Assembly: GCA_963920525.1 (NCBI GenBank)
Contig: OY986438.1
Location: 176,695,093-176,759,092 of the forward strand
Direction: 5' to 3'
Origin: Dichetophora obliterata
Taxonomy: Eukaryota > Arthropoda > Insecta > Diptera > Sciomyzidae
DNA: 64,000 nucleotides
Made by a program: the position numbers and the translations under genes. Positions 21,900-31,926 of the stretch are shown in pieces (the first letter of the stretch is position 1; each line of letters starts with the position of its first letter). The notes beneath the pieces are model-generated. The model made no database searches, was not told the DNA's origin, and saw only the letters and a list, made by a program, of their open reading frames with translations.

Positions 21900-23526
21900 C
21901 AGTGGTGGTCACGAATTTAGCACACACTGTGTTAGCAACTCTAATTTGAAATTTTTTACATCTTAGCTTGAGAATTGTAATCAAATATTTTTTGTTGAGT
22001 ATTGTTTATGAAGTTAACTCTATGTACCGTTAGTTGGTTTCTTAGTTATTCTTAAATTTTCTGACATATTTCAACTAGTATGAAACAATGGTTTAAATGC
22101 TGGACACGAATTTAGCACAGGCTAGAATTACTGTTCCATATCGTATTTTATTTTCGTTAATTAAACTTTACTAGTAAGATATACAAAATTTATTAAGTTT
22201 CTTTTTGAGTTCCAAATTGCAGAAAGATATGGCGAAAGGCTACTGATGTTCAGAGGCTCAGCGGCATTTGATTCAGCAAATGAAAAATGGTGGAAGCACG
22301 GTTTCAGAGATTGCTCTGCTTCTTAGATGTTCGTGAAAGTTATTACATAACGTATTACAACATGTAGAGCAGTATTAGAGCATTAAAAATGTAAAATAGC
22401 GACCAAGAGCGCGAAAAACAATAGCAAGAGAGGGCCATTTGATTTATAGAGCTTCACTTAGTGATCCTTTTAAGACCTCAAATAAAATTTAAAATGAAAT
22501 TTCATCAAAATATGGCATAAATGTATCCTCAAAAAGCATAAGAAGACGCTTGAATGAAAACAATTTCCGTAGCTTTACAGCCCAACAAACACCACATGTG
22601 TCGCAAAAAAATATTAAATGCAGTCTTGCGTTTGCAAAAGAATATTTAAAAAGTCAACGAATTTTTGAAAAAATGTGCTTTGGAGGGATAAATCAAAGTT
22701 TTGCCGGTTCGCATCTGACAGCAAACAATATGTGTGGCGTCCTCAAAACATGCAACATAATCCAAAGTAAACGCTCAAGACGATTAAACAGGGTGGCTGA
22801 AATGTTATGGTATGTATGGGCGGCGTTTTCTTGGCACGGAGTTTGTCCGATTGTTAAAATTTACCAAAAAATGGATCAGCACGCTTACAAAAACGTACTT
22901 GCCAATACCATGATACCATTTCAAAAGGATAATTTGCCACTTTAATGGCGTTTTATGCAGGATAATGATCCAAAGCACAGTGCTCACATAGTTAAGAGTT
23001 GCTTGGAAGACACACATATTGATATTTTGAAGTGGCCATCACAATCATCGGACTTAAACCCGATTGAGAATCTGTGGAGGGATGTCGAGCAGCAAATACT
23101 AACAGTAAAATCCAAAAATTTGCTAGATTTGTTTAGGAAAATCCAAAGGATTAGGTATAGTATTCCAAAGTACCGTTGTGAGGCTTTGGTCAAAAGTTTA
23201 CCAAGGATATGAGATGCAGTAATTAAGAATAAGGGATTTCCTACGAAATATTGAGTTTTATGCAATCAATTTTGATTATATTTTTCATCCTAGACATTTT
23301 TTTGGTCGTGTGCTAAATTCATGACCAAGTCGAAATGCTTATTTTTAAATTTTATTTGATTTTAAGTCTTTAAGAAAAAGTTTTGAAATAAAAAAATGTA
23401 TATAAGAAATAAAGAAGATATAATATATACACTAAAAAAAGTTAATTAAAAATTTACAACAAATAAATGGAAAATATAAGTATTCACTTTACTTTTTTAA
23501 GTGTGCTAAATTCGTGACCACCACTG
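21900..23526 (+). mobile_element. Tc1-like transposon inserted in the DD41D transposase
   Basis: The terminal inverted repeats are at least 26 bp and identical by eye, beginning cagtggtggtcacgaattta at 21900 and ending with the inverse at 23526. TA flanks both sides (21898-21899, 23527-23528). It lies between the codons for ...DYFLWS and YVKSLVY of the host transposase, so the target site is unambiguous. Length 1627 bp. It holds a decayed transposase at 22229-23253. Confidence 0.95.
22229..23253 (+). pseudogene. Tc1 transposase pseudogene (DD34E)
   Basis: The reading starts at MAKGY (22229) with 'AQRHLIQQMKNGGSTVSEIA' of the first helix-turn-helix. SIRRRLNENNFRSF follows near 22540. The first catalytic motif appears as LWRDKSKF near 22675 in a shifted frame (WSDESKF expected; the Asp is present). 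'WYVWAAFSWHGVCPIVKI' follows. After a TAA near 22943, 'MQDNDPKHSAHIVKSCLED' and SSDLNPIENLW give the second Asp and the Glu with 34 residues between them. At least four frame breaks or stops make it non-functional, though all three acidic residues remain. The frame ends near 23253 with KNKGFPTKY. Confidence 0.9.
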
Positions 23527-23754
23527 TATGTGAAGTCTCTCGTGTACAGGGACAAGCCAGCCACAATCGCAGCCCTGGAAGACAACATTATAGCTGCCAT
23601 TGATGAGATACCGGCCGAAGTGCAAGAAAAAAATTATGCCAAAATTGGAGCTTACACCCAAGAAATATTTAGGATAAAATTACGAATAAAATCTTTGTAG
23701 AAATACAAACAGAGGCTATTCGTAGAATGTACAAATGTTTTGTACATAGTACAA

Positions 23755-23905
23755 ATGGGTGCCGGGACATAATCCCAAATTTCAAATTTCAAAGCTTTGA
23801 AAGGGGACATAATCCCAAAACTTGCATTTCCAAATGGAATCCAAATGAGGGTTCTGACCCCTTGAGATTATGTCCTCTTTTAAGAGGTCGTAATCCCAAA
23901 TGATT
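23755..23905. repeat. Short repeat with gggacataatcccaaa units
   Basis: gggacataatcccaaa occurs at about 23763 and 23803, a variant (gaggtcgtaatcccaaa) at about 23884, and an inverted form (gagattatgtcctc) at 23864. The arrangement resembles a small MITE with an imperfect palindrome. Flanks could not be resolved. Confidence 0.45.
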
Positions 23906-24509
23906 TCCACAAGTACTGATATCTGTGTCGATAAGCAATAACAGCTTAAGTCTAATTTCAAAGTTTTGAGAAATCTTGCTAAAAAGTTTACAATCGCCAT
24001 ATAAGTTATATAAAAGGGTCTGTTAATTTTGTGTCATAACTTTGGCTTAGGTTATGCTAACAGCTCCAGATTTTGTGCGTTTATAGTGCTTTATGCGTGG
24101 AACACAACTGCATCAATAACTCAAATCTGTCTTAAGTCGACTTAAGCTATTTTTTCTTAATACAGATATAAGAGATTTTCCCTTGTACGAAATAGTGATA
24201 ACAATATCAACAAGGTGAAATCAATTTTTTTATGGTTTTTTTTTTACGATAAAGTAATTTGCCTTTGTAGAGAGCGAAGCCGGTGTTGAATTTACTGAGG
24301 GTTGTAGTCCCTAAGAAGCGGCCGGCTATTAAAAAGATAAATCTAAATACATTTAGTTTAAGTTTTAAGGCTGTGTGCAAATTAATCTAAATGCGACCTT
24401 AACTAAATTGTGTTGATAAAGCAGTGCTTCCTAATTTAGGAAATGAATATTTATATTCATTTCTGTAAGATATTTTTGTTAATAATTAAACATTGAAACA
24501 TTATTTTAA

Positions 24510-24690
24510 AATTGGGTCATTTTTAATTTTTTTGTGTGTTTTTTTTTTTAATTTTTTGGGTCATATTTCATTTGGGTGATTTTTCATTTTCTTTAAAAAG
24601 TTTTCGGTGATTTTTCAATTTTTTTGGGCGATTTTTCATTTAATTTTTTGGGCCATTTTTCATTTTTTTGGGCTATTTTTCATTCGGCGT
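24510..24690. repeat. Degenerate minisatellite (ttttttgggYSatttttcat)
   Basis: About seven imperfect copies of a 20-30-bp unit built from a T-run, 'gggycattttt' and 'catttt' occur between 24510 and 24690. Unit length varies. A minus-strand 131-codon open frame begins to the right and runs into this repeat; it is not convincing as a gene. Confidence 0.65.
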
Positions 24691-25061
24691 TCTTTCATAG
24701 CGCCGGCGCTTTCTTCTTCCATCATTTAGGTGAATTAGTAAATAGTTATTTGAAATTTGGAACGCTAGTTTGTAAAAATCTAGGTGTGAACTGAACGAAC
24801 TTTGTTTGATAATATACAAAGCGTTGACAGCAGCGTTTGTATATTTCTTCGTATCTTTTGTAGATAAAACGAATGCGTTTGTAAAAAATACAAATTTTCT
24901 TTGTTCAATGTACAAACGGTGGTTTGTATTATTCACAAAGTCGTTTGTAGGCTGAAAAGAACAAACAGCTTTGTAGAATATAATAATTGTTTTGTACATA
25001 TTACAAAACTTTTTTTGGGTGTACGGATGGACTACCTCAGGCGTGAAATAAAAAAAGATTA
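24691..25061. repeat. Region of tttgta/tacaaa inverted motifs
   Basis: Between 24830 and 25020 the hexamer tttgta and its inverse tacaaa alternate many times. A stretch near 24975-25020 ('ttttgtacatattacaaa', then a T-run and gggtg) is similar to 23730-23760, right after the mariner relic, in the same orientation. It is possibly a MITE-derived duplication. No gene is seen. Confidence 0.35.
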
Positions 25062-25076
25062 ATGGCATTCATTAAA

Positions 25077-26665
25077 TGAATTAAGATTGTGAGCTTTAGA
25101 TCAAGTGAGTTTTCAAGAAGGCAACAACAACAACAACAACTCTGTATAGAATCAATCACTTAGCTGACTAGACAGTCTGTTTCGGAAATCGCTACATATT
25201 CCTCATCAGTAGTCTTTGAGTGATTAAGCTGTGATCAACTCACTGTTTAAACTAGCATATGAATGTGTAGATCCTCTAATTCATTCTCATGAATTGTATG
25301 GCTACTAATCATATGACACTTCAAAGCAGTAAGCCATTTTAGATCACCGCCTTAACTCTATCAAGGGTTGCCATCTGTTCTAGTTGCTTCTTCATTTATT
25401 TCAATATTCATTGGTGTTCGATTGTTTGTCGAAATGCACCATAGAAATGAAACGAGTTTTTTGCTTCGCCAGAAGCTAGTGTTCTAACTGAAAGGTGGCT
25501 ATTTTCACAACCAAATGTTCAATTACACATGACTTTGACCGAAAAATTGATCAATTATTAGATTATTTAATTAATTTGACATTAATTAAACTTATTTGGC
25601 CGTGCTCTGCCATAGTTAAGTTAATTAGTTTTTATGATCTATTGAATAATTACATGAATAAAGATTGTGAGCTTTAGATCAAGTGAGTTTTCAAGAAGGC
25701 AACAACAACAACAACAACTCTGTATAGAGTCAATCACTTAGCTGACTAGACAGTCTGTTTCGGAAATCGCTACATATTCCTCATCAGTAGTCTTTGAGTG
25801 ATTAAGCTGTGAAACTAATTAACTTAACTATGGCAGAGCACGGCCAAATAAGTTTAATTAATGTCAAATTAATTAAATAATCTAATAATTGATCAATTTT
25901 TCGGTCAAAGTCATGTGTAATTGAACATTTGGTTGTGAAAATAGCCACCTTTCAGTTAGAACACTAGCATCTGGCGAAGCAAAAAACTCGTTTCATTTCT
26001 ATGGTGCATTTCGACAAACAATCGAACACCAATGAATATTGAAATAAATGAAGAAGCAACTAGAACAGATGGCAACCCTTGATAGAGTTAAGGCGGTGAT
26101 CTAAAATGGCTTACTGCTTTGAAGTGTCATATGATTAGTAGCCATACAATTCATGACATTGGCGTCGGAAGCGGGGGGAAAAGGTGGGCAGTTGCCCCCC
26201 ACTTTTTTAGCTAGATAAACAATTTAAAAGGAAAAGTTATTCAAAATATCAGTTTTTTTACAACGATAATATTTTTGTATTATATATTTTCCTCTTCTTT
26301 CTCTCTTCTTCATGTTTCATGTGAAGAAATTTTGGTGAACTTTTTTTGCACCACCATTTGTACTGCCCCCCCATTTGTACTGCCCCCCCAGATGAAATTC
26401 GCTTCCGACGCGCTTGATTCATGAGAATGAATTAGAGGATCTACATATTCATATGCTAGTTTAAACAGTGAGTTGATCACAGCTTAATCACTCAAAGACT
26501 ACTGATGAGGAATATGTAGCGATTTCCGAAACAGACTGTCTAGTCAGCTAAGTGATTGACTCTATACAGAGTTGTTGTTGTTGTTGTTGCCTTCTTGAAA
26601 ACTCACTTGATCTAAAGCTCACAATCTTAATTCATGTAATTATTCAATAGATCATAAAAACTAAT
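25077..26665. mobile_element. Foldback element with long inverted arms
   Basis: The left arm (about 25082-25632) and the right arm (about 25815-26640) are near-perfect inverted copies of about 550 bp. Each contains a (CAA)n or (GTT)n run, 'cttagctgactagacagtct' and 'gggttgccatctgttctagt'. The 180-bp centre holds a second direct copy of the outer 150 bp of the arm (25664-25812). The right terminus extends about 30 bp further (to ctaat at 26665) than the left one. The 10-bp direct repeat attcattaaa flanks the element at 25067-25076 and 26666-26675. Foldback elements of flies typically create duplications of about 9 bp. A small hAT MITE lies within the right arm. Confidence 0.85.
26157..26416. 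mobile_element. hAT-type MITE in the right foldback arm
   Basis: 260 bp with inverted ends: 'cattggcgtcggaagcgggg' on the left, and the inverse of 'cgcttccgacgcgcttg' on the right. The 8-bp duplication attcatga lies at 26149-26156 and 26417-26424. Its absence from the intact left arm confirms the insertion. The interior has C-rich subterminal runs (tactgccccccc twice, 26371-26389). Confidence 0.9.
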
Positions 26666-27429
26666 ATTCATTAAAATTTGTTAAGTCCTGCTAAACTGCT
26701 AAATTGTTAAAGTTAGCAGCTGTTGATGTGAACATACCTGCTTAGACATTTTATTATCAAGTGCTAAACTGATATGTCAAAATCAGCTGGAAGACTTCTA
26801 CAGCTTAAAATTGAAAAAACTGAATTATTACAAAATCAAACGACGACGTTTATTTGCACTTGGCTAATAAATAAATAATAAAGCTTAATTAAATAGAAAT
26901 ATAAGTTTCTTACTTCAACCATTTATAAATAAATAAATTGCAAATTTTTTGCAAAAATTGTTTGCAAATGTTAATTTGACAACTTTCAATGTAGCAATAG
27001 ATCTGTGGTTTTAATAACCCGTGTAACCAGTACTCAGTAACCAAAAATGTATTTTTATATTACAGTGCGTTAACACTTTTGATACATTTGCTACTCAGAA
27101 ACTTTCAAATGTCTTCAATCTCTACCAACATCTTTACAAGGTTTTCACTTTTTTATTAAAAAAGGGAAGTATTTAGACTTTGAAGCTGCAAATCATAAAT
27201 AATTTGGTACTTGTTAAAACTCATTCACAAAACGATTCATCACTACACTCAATAACTTTGACGTTTCAGACTTAACAAATGGTATCTGCTAAACAAAAAC
27301 ACGGTGCTGAGCTTGTTAACTTGCTAACAAGCTGCTAAGTCTTTTCCCAAACAAAATTTTGACAGGAGTTAACAAATTTGTTAAGCTTAGCAAGTTAGCA
27401 GGGCTTAACAAATGTAGTGAATACCATTA

Positions 27430-28302
27430 TTATTTACATGAAATAATCTTTAAAAAGTAAATGGCAGGCATTGATGTATCGCTTCAAATAAATATTTCAT
27501 TCACTATTGCAAATTTTCTGTTTTTTTTCAATTTTCAAAAACCAAATTCTTAAAAAATTATCCTTTATATCTTTCAAAGAAAATAGCAAATGAGCCATTA
27601 TTAATGAAAGCGGTACTCGTATTAGTCTATTTTATCCTATCTGAAAATATTAAAGCGTTTTATTTTGAATGAATTTAAAAATTAAAAAGTAAACATTAGC
27701 CAAATTTGGTGATGTTTTACAATGTACTATAAAAATGTTTTGTTTTAATATGAACTAAAAATTCTTATAATTTTATCAATTTAAATTACATTAAAAGCAA
27801 TTAAACTTTTTTTTTAGCACAAAGTAGACTTATATCTGGACTTCTACAACGTACAGGTATGTTAAAATTTAAAAATTTGTAAAACTAAAAGCAGATACGC
27901 ATACCAGTTTTAAAATATTTCCTTTACCAACTGCAATAACTGTGGCATCCAAAATTTACCAACTTTAATGTTAGTACTCTGAAGCTTTGATAGTATTCCC
28001 ACCAAGTTTAAACAAAATCCAAAGCTGTATGGCGATGCGAGTTAATGATTGATCAATGAGTTTTAACAATTTATTTGTGGTTCTTTGGCATAAATTAATT
28101 CAATATTTAATTTTTAAATAGTTTCTATCAAATTATCAATAAAATCTTTTCTAAATTTTTCTATTCCGTTAAAATTATTTGTTAAAAGTTATAATTGTCA
28201 TTGTCGAATTGTGGGATACTTTTGTATATACTTGGAAGTAAAAAGTCAATTTAAATTTATACCCAAATTTTCACATGAAGCAACTTGCATCAACTTGAAC
28301 CA
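27430..28302. other. AT-rich sequence, nothing recognised
   Basis: About 0.9 kb without open frames over 60 codons, transposon ends or tandem arrays that I could recognise. Probably intronic or intergenic. Confidence 0.5.
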
Positions 28303-28465
28303 AGTCATGCGCCTTATACAAACAAGGTTTGCTCTTTGACCTGAAAGAAAATGGATAGATTATTTAGAGGAATTGATTGGAACCATACGCAAATTAATGA
28401 TTAGGTGAAACAAACGTGAAAGACAATATGAATTGCTTTTAACTGAGGATAGTGTTATGCCTTAA

Positions 28466-29525
28466 GGTACTATTACAGTGTGTAAAAAATTAAAAATCAA
28501 TTTTTTTTTTCATTAGAATATGGTTCTGTAAGGTTTTACGAATACGTATACAAAATTTTAGAAAAAAATGTCAAATAGAAGAAAGTTGTAACATATATTA
28601 TACATACGAATGCCGCGTAATATTCAAGAACATTTAAATCTTTAAGCGTGTTTTTCTCGAAACCAGGTTTTTCGAATCGGCTTCTAAGATATTTGGCGCT
28701 CTACTTGATCAATTTTGATGAATCTTGATTCATTGTGATCCTTATGGACTCTGTTAATCACTTGAACTATAAAATTCCAAAAAAATTTTATACTTTTTTG
28801 TATTGCTGAAAAAAGGGGGTTTTTTGTACATTTTTTTTTCAACGCATGCCATTTTTTTTATTTGCTTAAGTTGAGTGCTTAACTACAACCCTTTACTCAA
28901 GAATGCACTTTGACTTTTTACTTTCAGACGCTTTGTAAATGCTGGAGACGAGAAGCCAATTGCAACAATTTTTTAAACACGCTAACTTCAACGCCCTGTA
29001 GAAAATCAACAACAACTATAAAGACAAAAAAAAAATTTTTATTTCCTCATGAATAATTCTTCATTATGTAAAAAATTTCAATTATTAAAATTAATAATAC
29101 TAGGTAAAAAAATTGATAAAAAGGTGTTTTTTTAAAGCTCTACACTGTAATAGTACCCCAGTAGCGGATGGAATATATTCCGAATATATGAAGCATCAAT
29201 TACCTTGTAATGACCACTACTTCCGACTATATTATCTTACTATGCATACAAGGTCTTACATTTAACATTGAATGAGATAGGAGGTAAGTGATCGCCTCCC
29301 TTCAGCATTACCTAGAAGTTATAGAGTAACATACTACTTGTATTAAGTTATAAAAATCACTGCATTACTTTTCCTTGTATGCTACTTTACAGGTAATGAG
29401 GTATGAGTTAATTACTTCTGCTATATGCAGACGCATTACTTTTTTCAAAAAGTAATGCTTCCTTACCTGGCAATTTATTCTGTATTAGTTCTATGGTAGC
29501 CACTGGCAAATGCGCTGCTGGGACC
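28466..29525. mobile_element. Composite insertion flanked by TTAA
   Basis: TTAA lies at 28462-28465 and 29526-29529, while the empty site in SINE copy A has one TTAA (14236-14239). Within it, 28466-29157 is bounded by a perfect 16-bp inverted repeat, ggtactattacagtgt. The remaining 29158-29525 begins cccagtagcgg and ends with the inverse of cccagcagcgc. The simplest reading is two nested non-autonomous elements, the outer one using TTAA as piggyBac-type elements do. Neither part encodes a protein. Confidence 0.75.
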
Positions 29526-29660
29526 TTAACCTCGGCAAGCATTTCCAGTCCTTAGTTGTTCCTGTCCTTTAATTCCATATTTTCTACAATTTAGTGGTGG
29601 ATTTATAGTTCTCCATAATTCTAAAATGTAAGAAAGAACAAAGAAAGTGAAATAAAACAT

Positions 29661-29735
29661 TCCCGAACCCGGATTTGAACCAGGGACCTCTGGGTTGTTA
29701 GTCTAGCGCACTCTCCACTAGACTACAAAGGTCGT
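29661..29735 (-). promoter_or_regulatory. tRNA-like pol III promoter of SINE copy B
   Basis: Minus-strand A-box region tagtctagtggagag (29710-29725) and B box GGTTCAAATCC (29671-29681), closer to consensus than copy A. The acceptor ends do not pair, so it is not a tRNA gene. Confidence 0.75.
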
Positions 29736-29783
29736 TTGCAGTGTTGTCAGTTCAACTCAAGTGAACTTAGCAAGTTTTTTACA

Positions 29784-30190
29784 ATGGATAAAAATATCGA
29801 ACAAAGAATTTGTCTCAAATTTTGCATTGCAAATGGAATTTCGTGTTAGTAAAGGCTTGCGTGCCTTTCGAAAACACGTGCAAATGAGTGTCACAGTTCT
29901 TTTAAGAGCGGTCGAGATGTAGTCGGCGACTTAAATGTGGGAGTATTTGAACGGTGCTTGTTTGCTTTCTTTATTTCATGGCTTACTTCTGGCAAACAAA
30001 TGGTTGTATACCATTCCGAATTGACCGTTCGACGTATCTCAAGTGGTACCGAGACACCAGAGCTCGAACAACTTTTGTTGGATTTGGTTAATTTTTAAAG
30101 ACCAATAGATACAATTGACTGCTGCTTTCTTTCAGGCTCATACGTATAGATCAATGATTCATTACCAGTCACAATCAGTGTAACCAGAAG
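29784..30190 (+). pseudogene. Scrambled mariner transposase fragments
   Basis: The plus strand at 29784 reads MDKNIEQRICLKFCIANGIS and, after a deletion, SSFKSGRDVVGDL near 29905-29940. This matches the mariner N-terminus order (N-terminal helix, then FKSGRxxxxDxxRSGRPS). About 170 bp further, the opposite strand (30185 back to 30110) reads VTGNESLIYTYEPERKQQS, the block that normally reads TGDE(S/T)W. The first catalytic Asp is Asn here. The opposite orientations point to rearrangement. Confidence 0.55.
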
Positions 30191-30929
30191 AATTTGTAAG
30201 AAATATGCTATTTTGTAAAAAATTTGTTAAAATATTCCAGTTACAATTTTTATATTCCACAAAAATATTCCACTTTGCATTTTAAAGATATATATAAAGA
30301 AACACCAAATCAAATTATGATACTTTTTTTGTGGATAATTATCACACTTCAATTCAATAAACATAAATTATTCCTAATAATATGTAAATAAAAAACTCTA
30401 TGCCAGTTTATTTATACTCAATAATATTATATTCTGTTAAGAACAGTTTTTTTTCTCATTGAGAAAATTTAAATTTTAAAACAAAAACATATACATAAGT
30501 GTTGCATGTATAGGTATCTAAGTTTAAAACTAAAATTTAGGAACATCTTCGAGATCCAGATAGAGAAAGTCCAGATTGTGACACTATGTAGACTTGATAT
30601 AAATAATGGATTCAGATTCATGAAGTTATTTATCTAAAGTGACTTTAATAATAATTTTTGAAAATCGTACTACTTTACATGGCTACTTTGCCACCAAGTA
30701 AACATAGTTTTTTCTACTCCATATAAAGTTCTGTTTATAGCTTAAAAGTGAGAAATATTACCAAAATATTTTCCATTTACAGAGCAATATTCTGAAAAAT
30801 ATATGAATTTTGCCTCTGTAGGTAGGTTTAATCAGTCTTAAAAAGAATATGTGACTTAATGTTAGAGTAAGTTTTGTCTTTGTCCTGGTCTGTTACAAAA
30901 CTGTTTAGATATCAAAAGCATCTATAAAT
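30191..30929. other. AT-rich spacer
   Basis: No recognised gene or element termini. Short open frames only. Confidence 0.5.
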
Positions 30930-31240
30930 TCGTCGATAGATTCTAAAACAACAAAAATACTATGTTAGAAAATTAAAAGCTTTGGCAACTCTTAAGAAAG
31001 ATGAAGAAATCAGTGGACCGATAAATGAGTTCATACATAGTACAAAAAACTTAAAAAATTGAGTTGATTACGCAAAAACCATTTCAGATAAGATCAATGT
31101 ATTATGCACAAATTTTCTTAAAGCTTCCGAAATCTGGTGGTTAAATAAATTTTAATGATGTGTTGACTCTCTTTGCTCCAAGATGTTTTAGTTTTTTGTT
31201 TGTCGTTGAGCACATAAATAAATAAAATTGTGCTATGAAA
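30930..31240 (+). pseudogene. Possible LTR-retrotransposon gag scrap
   Basis: The translation 'VRKLKALATLKKDEEISGPI' then NEFIHSTKNLKN, and 'YAKTISDKINVLC' after a stop, resembles the helical gag region of LTR elements (helix, short linker, INEF helix, ISDxxKV..L). The similarity is weak and the frame is broken, so this is tentative. Confidence 0.25.
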
Positions 31241-31484
31241 GGTGAAGCAGCTCCTAGCTTAAAACAAGGACACGCCAATACCCCAGAAAGTAATAATAAA
31301 ATCAAGTTTAACCTTCTTTTGATGAAAACGGAAGCAATAATAATAGCGCTTTTACATGCCAGAGCTCCATTAGTGCATTAGCTGGTCTTAGAGGATGTCT
31401 AATGGCGGAACATTTTAATGTTATGACAAAAAAAAAAAAATAATAAAAGCTGTAATTAATTTATTCGGAATTACTTAACAAAGC

Positions 31485-31640
31485 TTGAAATGGCATAGTT
31501 ACCTTGCTAATTACAAAAAGCTTTGCTCAAAATTCGTCCCCAACCTTGAAAGGCTTTATATAAGGAAATGTCATTCTAAATTTGATCTAAAGGAACCATG
31601 TATTTTTTCAAATGATTTCAAAGTTACTTCCAAAGCCTAC
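31485..31640 (+). pseudogene. Ty3/gypsy-type RT-RNase H junction fragment
   Basis: LANYKKLCSKFVPNLERLY followed by 'KCHSKFDLKEPCIFSNDFK' fits the conserved thumb region of gypsy-class RT (...YY-x-KF-x-PN-x-(x)-PLY ... KF-x-W-x-xEC-x-x-AF-x-x-(L/F)K), with two changes at usual positions. It lies about 90 bp upstream of the ETS exon. The same open frame runs through the splice acceptor, but that is coincidence: the exon is read in another frame. Confidence 0.5.
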
Positions 31641-31705
31641 ACTTACTTATATAGCAACAACTTCAACCTAATCAGCAAAAGTATATGTGATAAAACTAAA
31701 ATTAG

Positions 31706-31926
<221 letters not shown>

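Larger units (their letters stand above)
21533..23690 (+). pseudogene. DD41D transposase pseudogene (interrupted by Tc1)
   Basis: The N-terminal helix-turn-helix starts 'NRLTNELRLTIIEFYCQNSL' at 21536; the expected start ATG is ATA (21533-21535). After an internal deletion the text resumes with LVDMWFQQDGATCHT (second catalytic Asp), then an in-frame stop, then 'MNLLRGEFCEQLISRFGAVH' and CDLTPLDYFLWSY (third Asp). Counting from the Asp of QQDGATC to the Asp of PLDYFL gives 41 residues between them, which is the DD41D signature. The coding sequence continues after the Tc1 insertion with 'YVKSLVYRDKPATIAALEDN' at 23529 and ends near 23690. The region holding the first Asp is missing. Confidence 0.85.
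21428..23705 (+). mobile_element. DD41D mariner-like element, internally deleted and split by a Tc1 element
   Basis: The left end 'agggtgatttttttt' at 21428 matches the termini I recall for this mariner family. Coding remnants at 21533-21650 (N-terminus) and 21728-21899 plus 23529-23690 (C-terminal third) belong to one transposase. A Tc1 element occupies 21900-23526 with TA on both sides. The right terminus was not found; similarity is lost near 23700. Confidence 0.75.
25062..27427. mobile_element. TA-flanked MITE, split by a foldback element
   Basis: The left end reads atggcattcattaaa at 25062-25076 and continues at 26676 with atttgttaagtcctgctaa. The right end, read inversely from 27427, is atggtattcactacatttgt then taagccctgctaa. 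TA flanks it at 25060-25061 and 27428-27429. The reconstructed unit without insertions is about 770 bp and has no coding capacity. The left inverted repeat became visible as one piece only after taking out the foldback element. Confidence 0.7.
28303..29735 (-). mobile_element. tRNA-derived SINE, copy B, interrupted
   Basis: The head (29661-29735) and body (29526-29660) match SINE copy A. The distal body resumes at about 28410-28461 (acaaacgtgaaagacaat ... gttatgcc). Between them is a 1060-bp insertion at the TTAA of 'gccttaacctcgg'. A further segment of about 80 bp (28320-28408) separates 'gccttatacaaacaag' from the rest and is absent from copy A. Confidence 0.7.

Noticed and set aside
24673..25068. 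131-codon minus-strand open frame
   Set aside because: Runs through alternating tttgta/tacaaa motifs and into a minisatellite; no domain visible.
13540..26665. Repeated (CAA)n/(GTT)n arms as a CRISPR-like array
   Set aside because: Eukaryotic context; the repeats are long, inverted and dispersed, with no regular spacers. They are foldback element arms.
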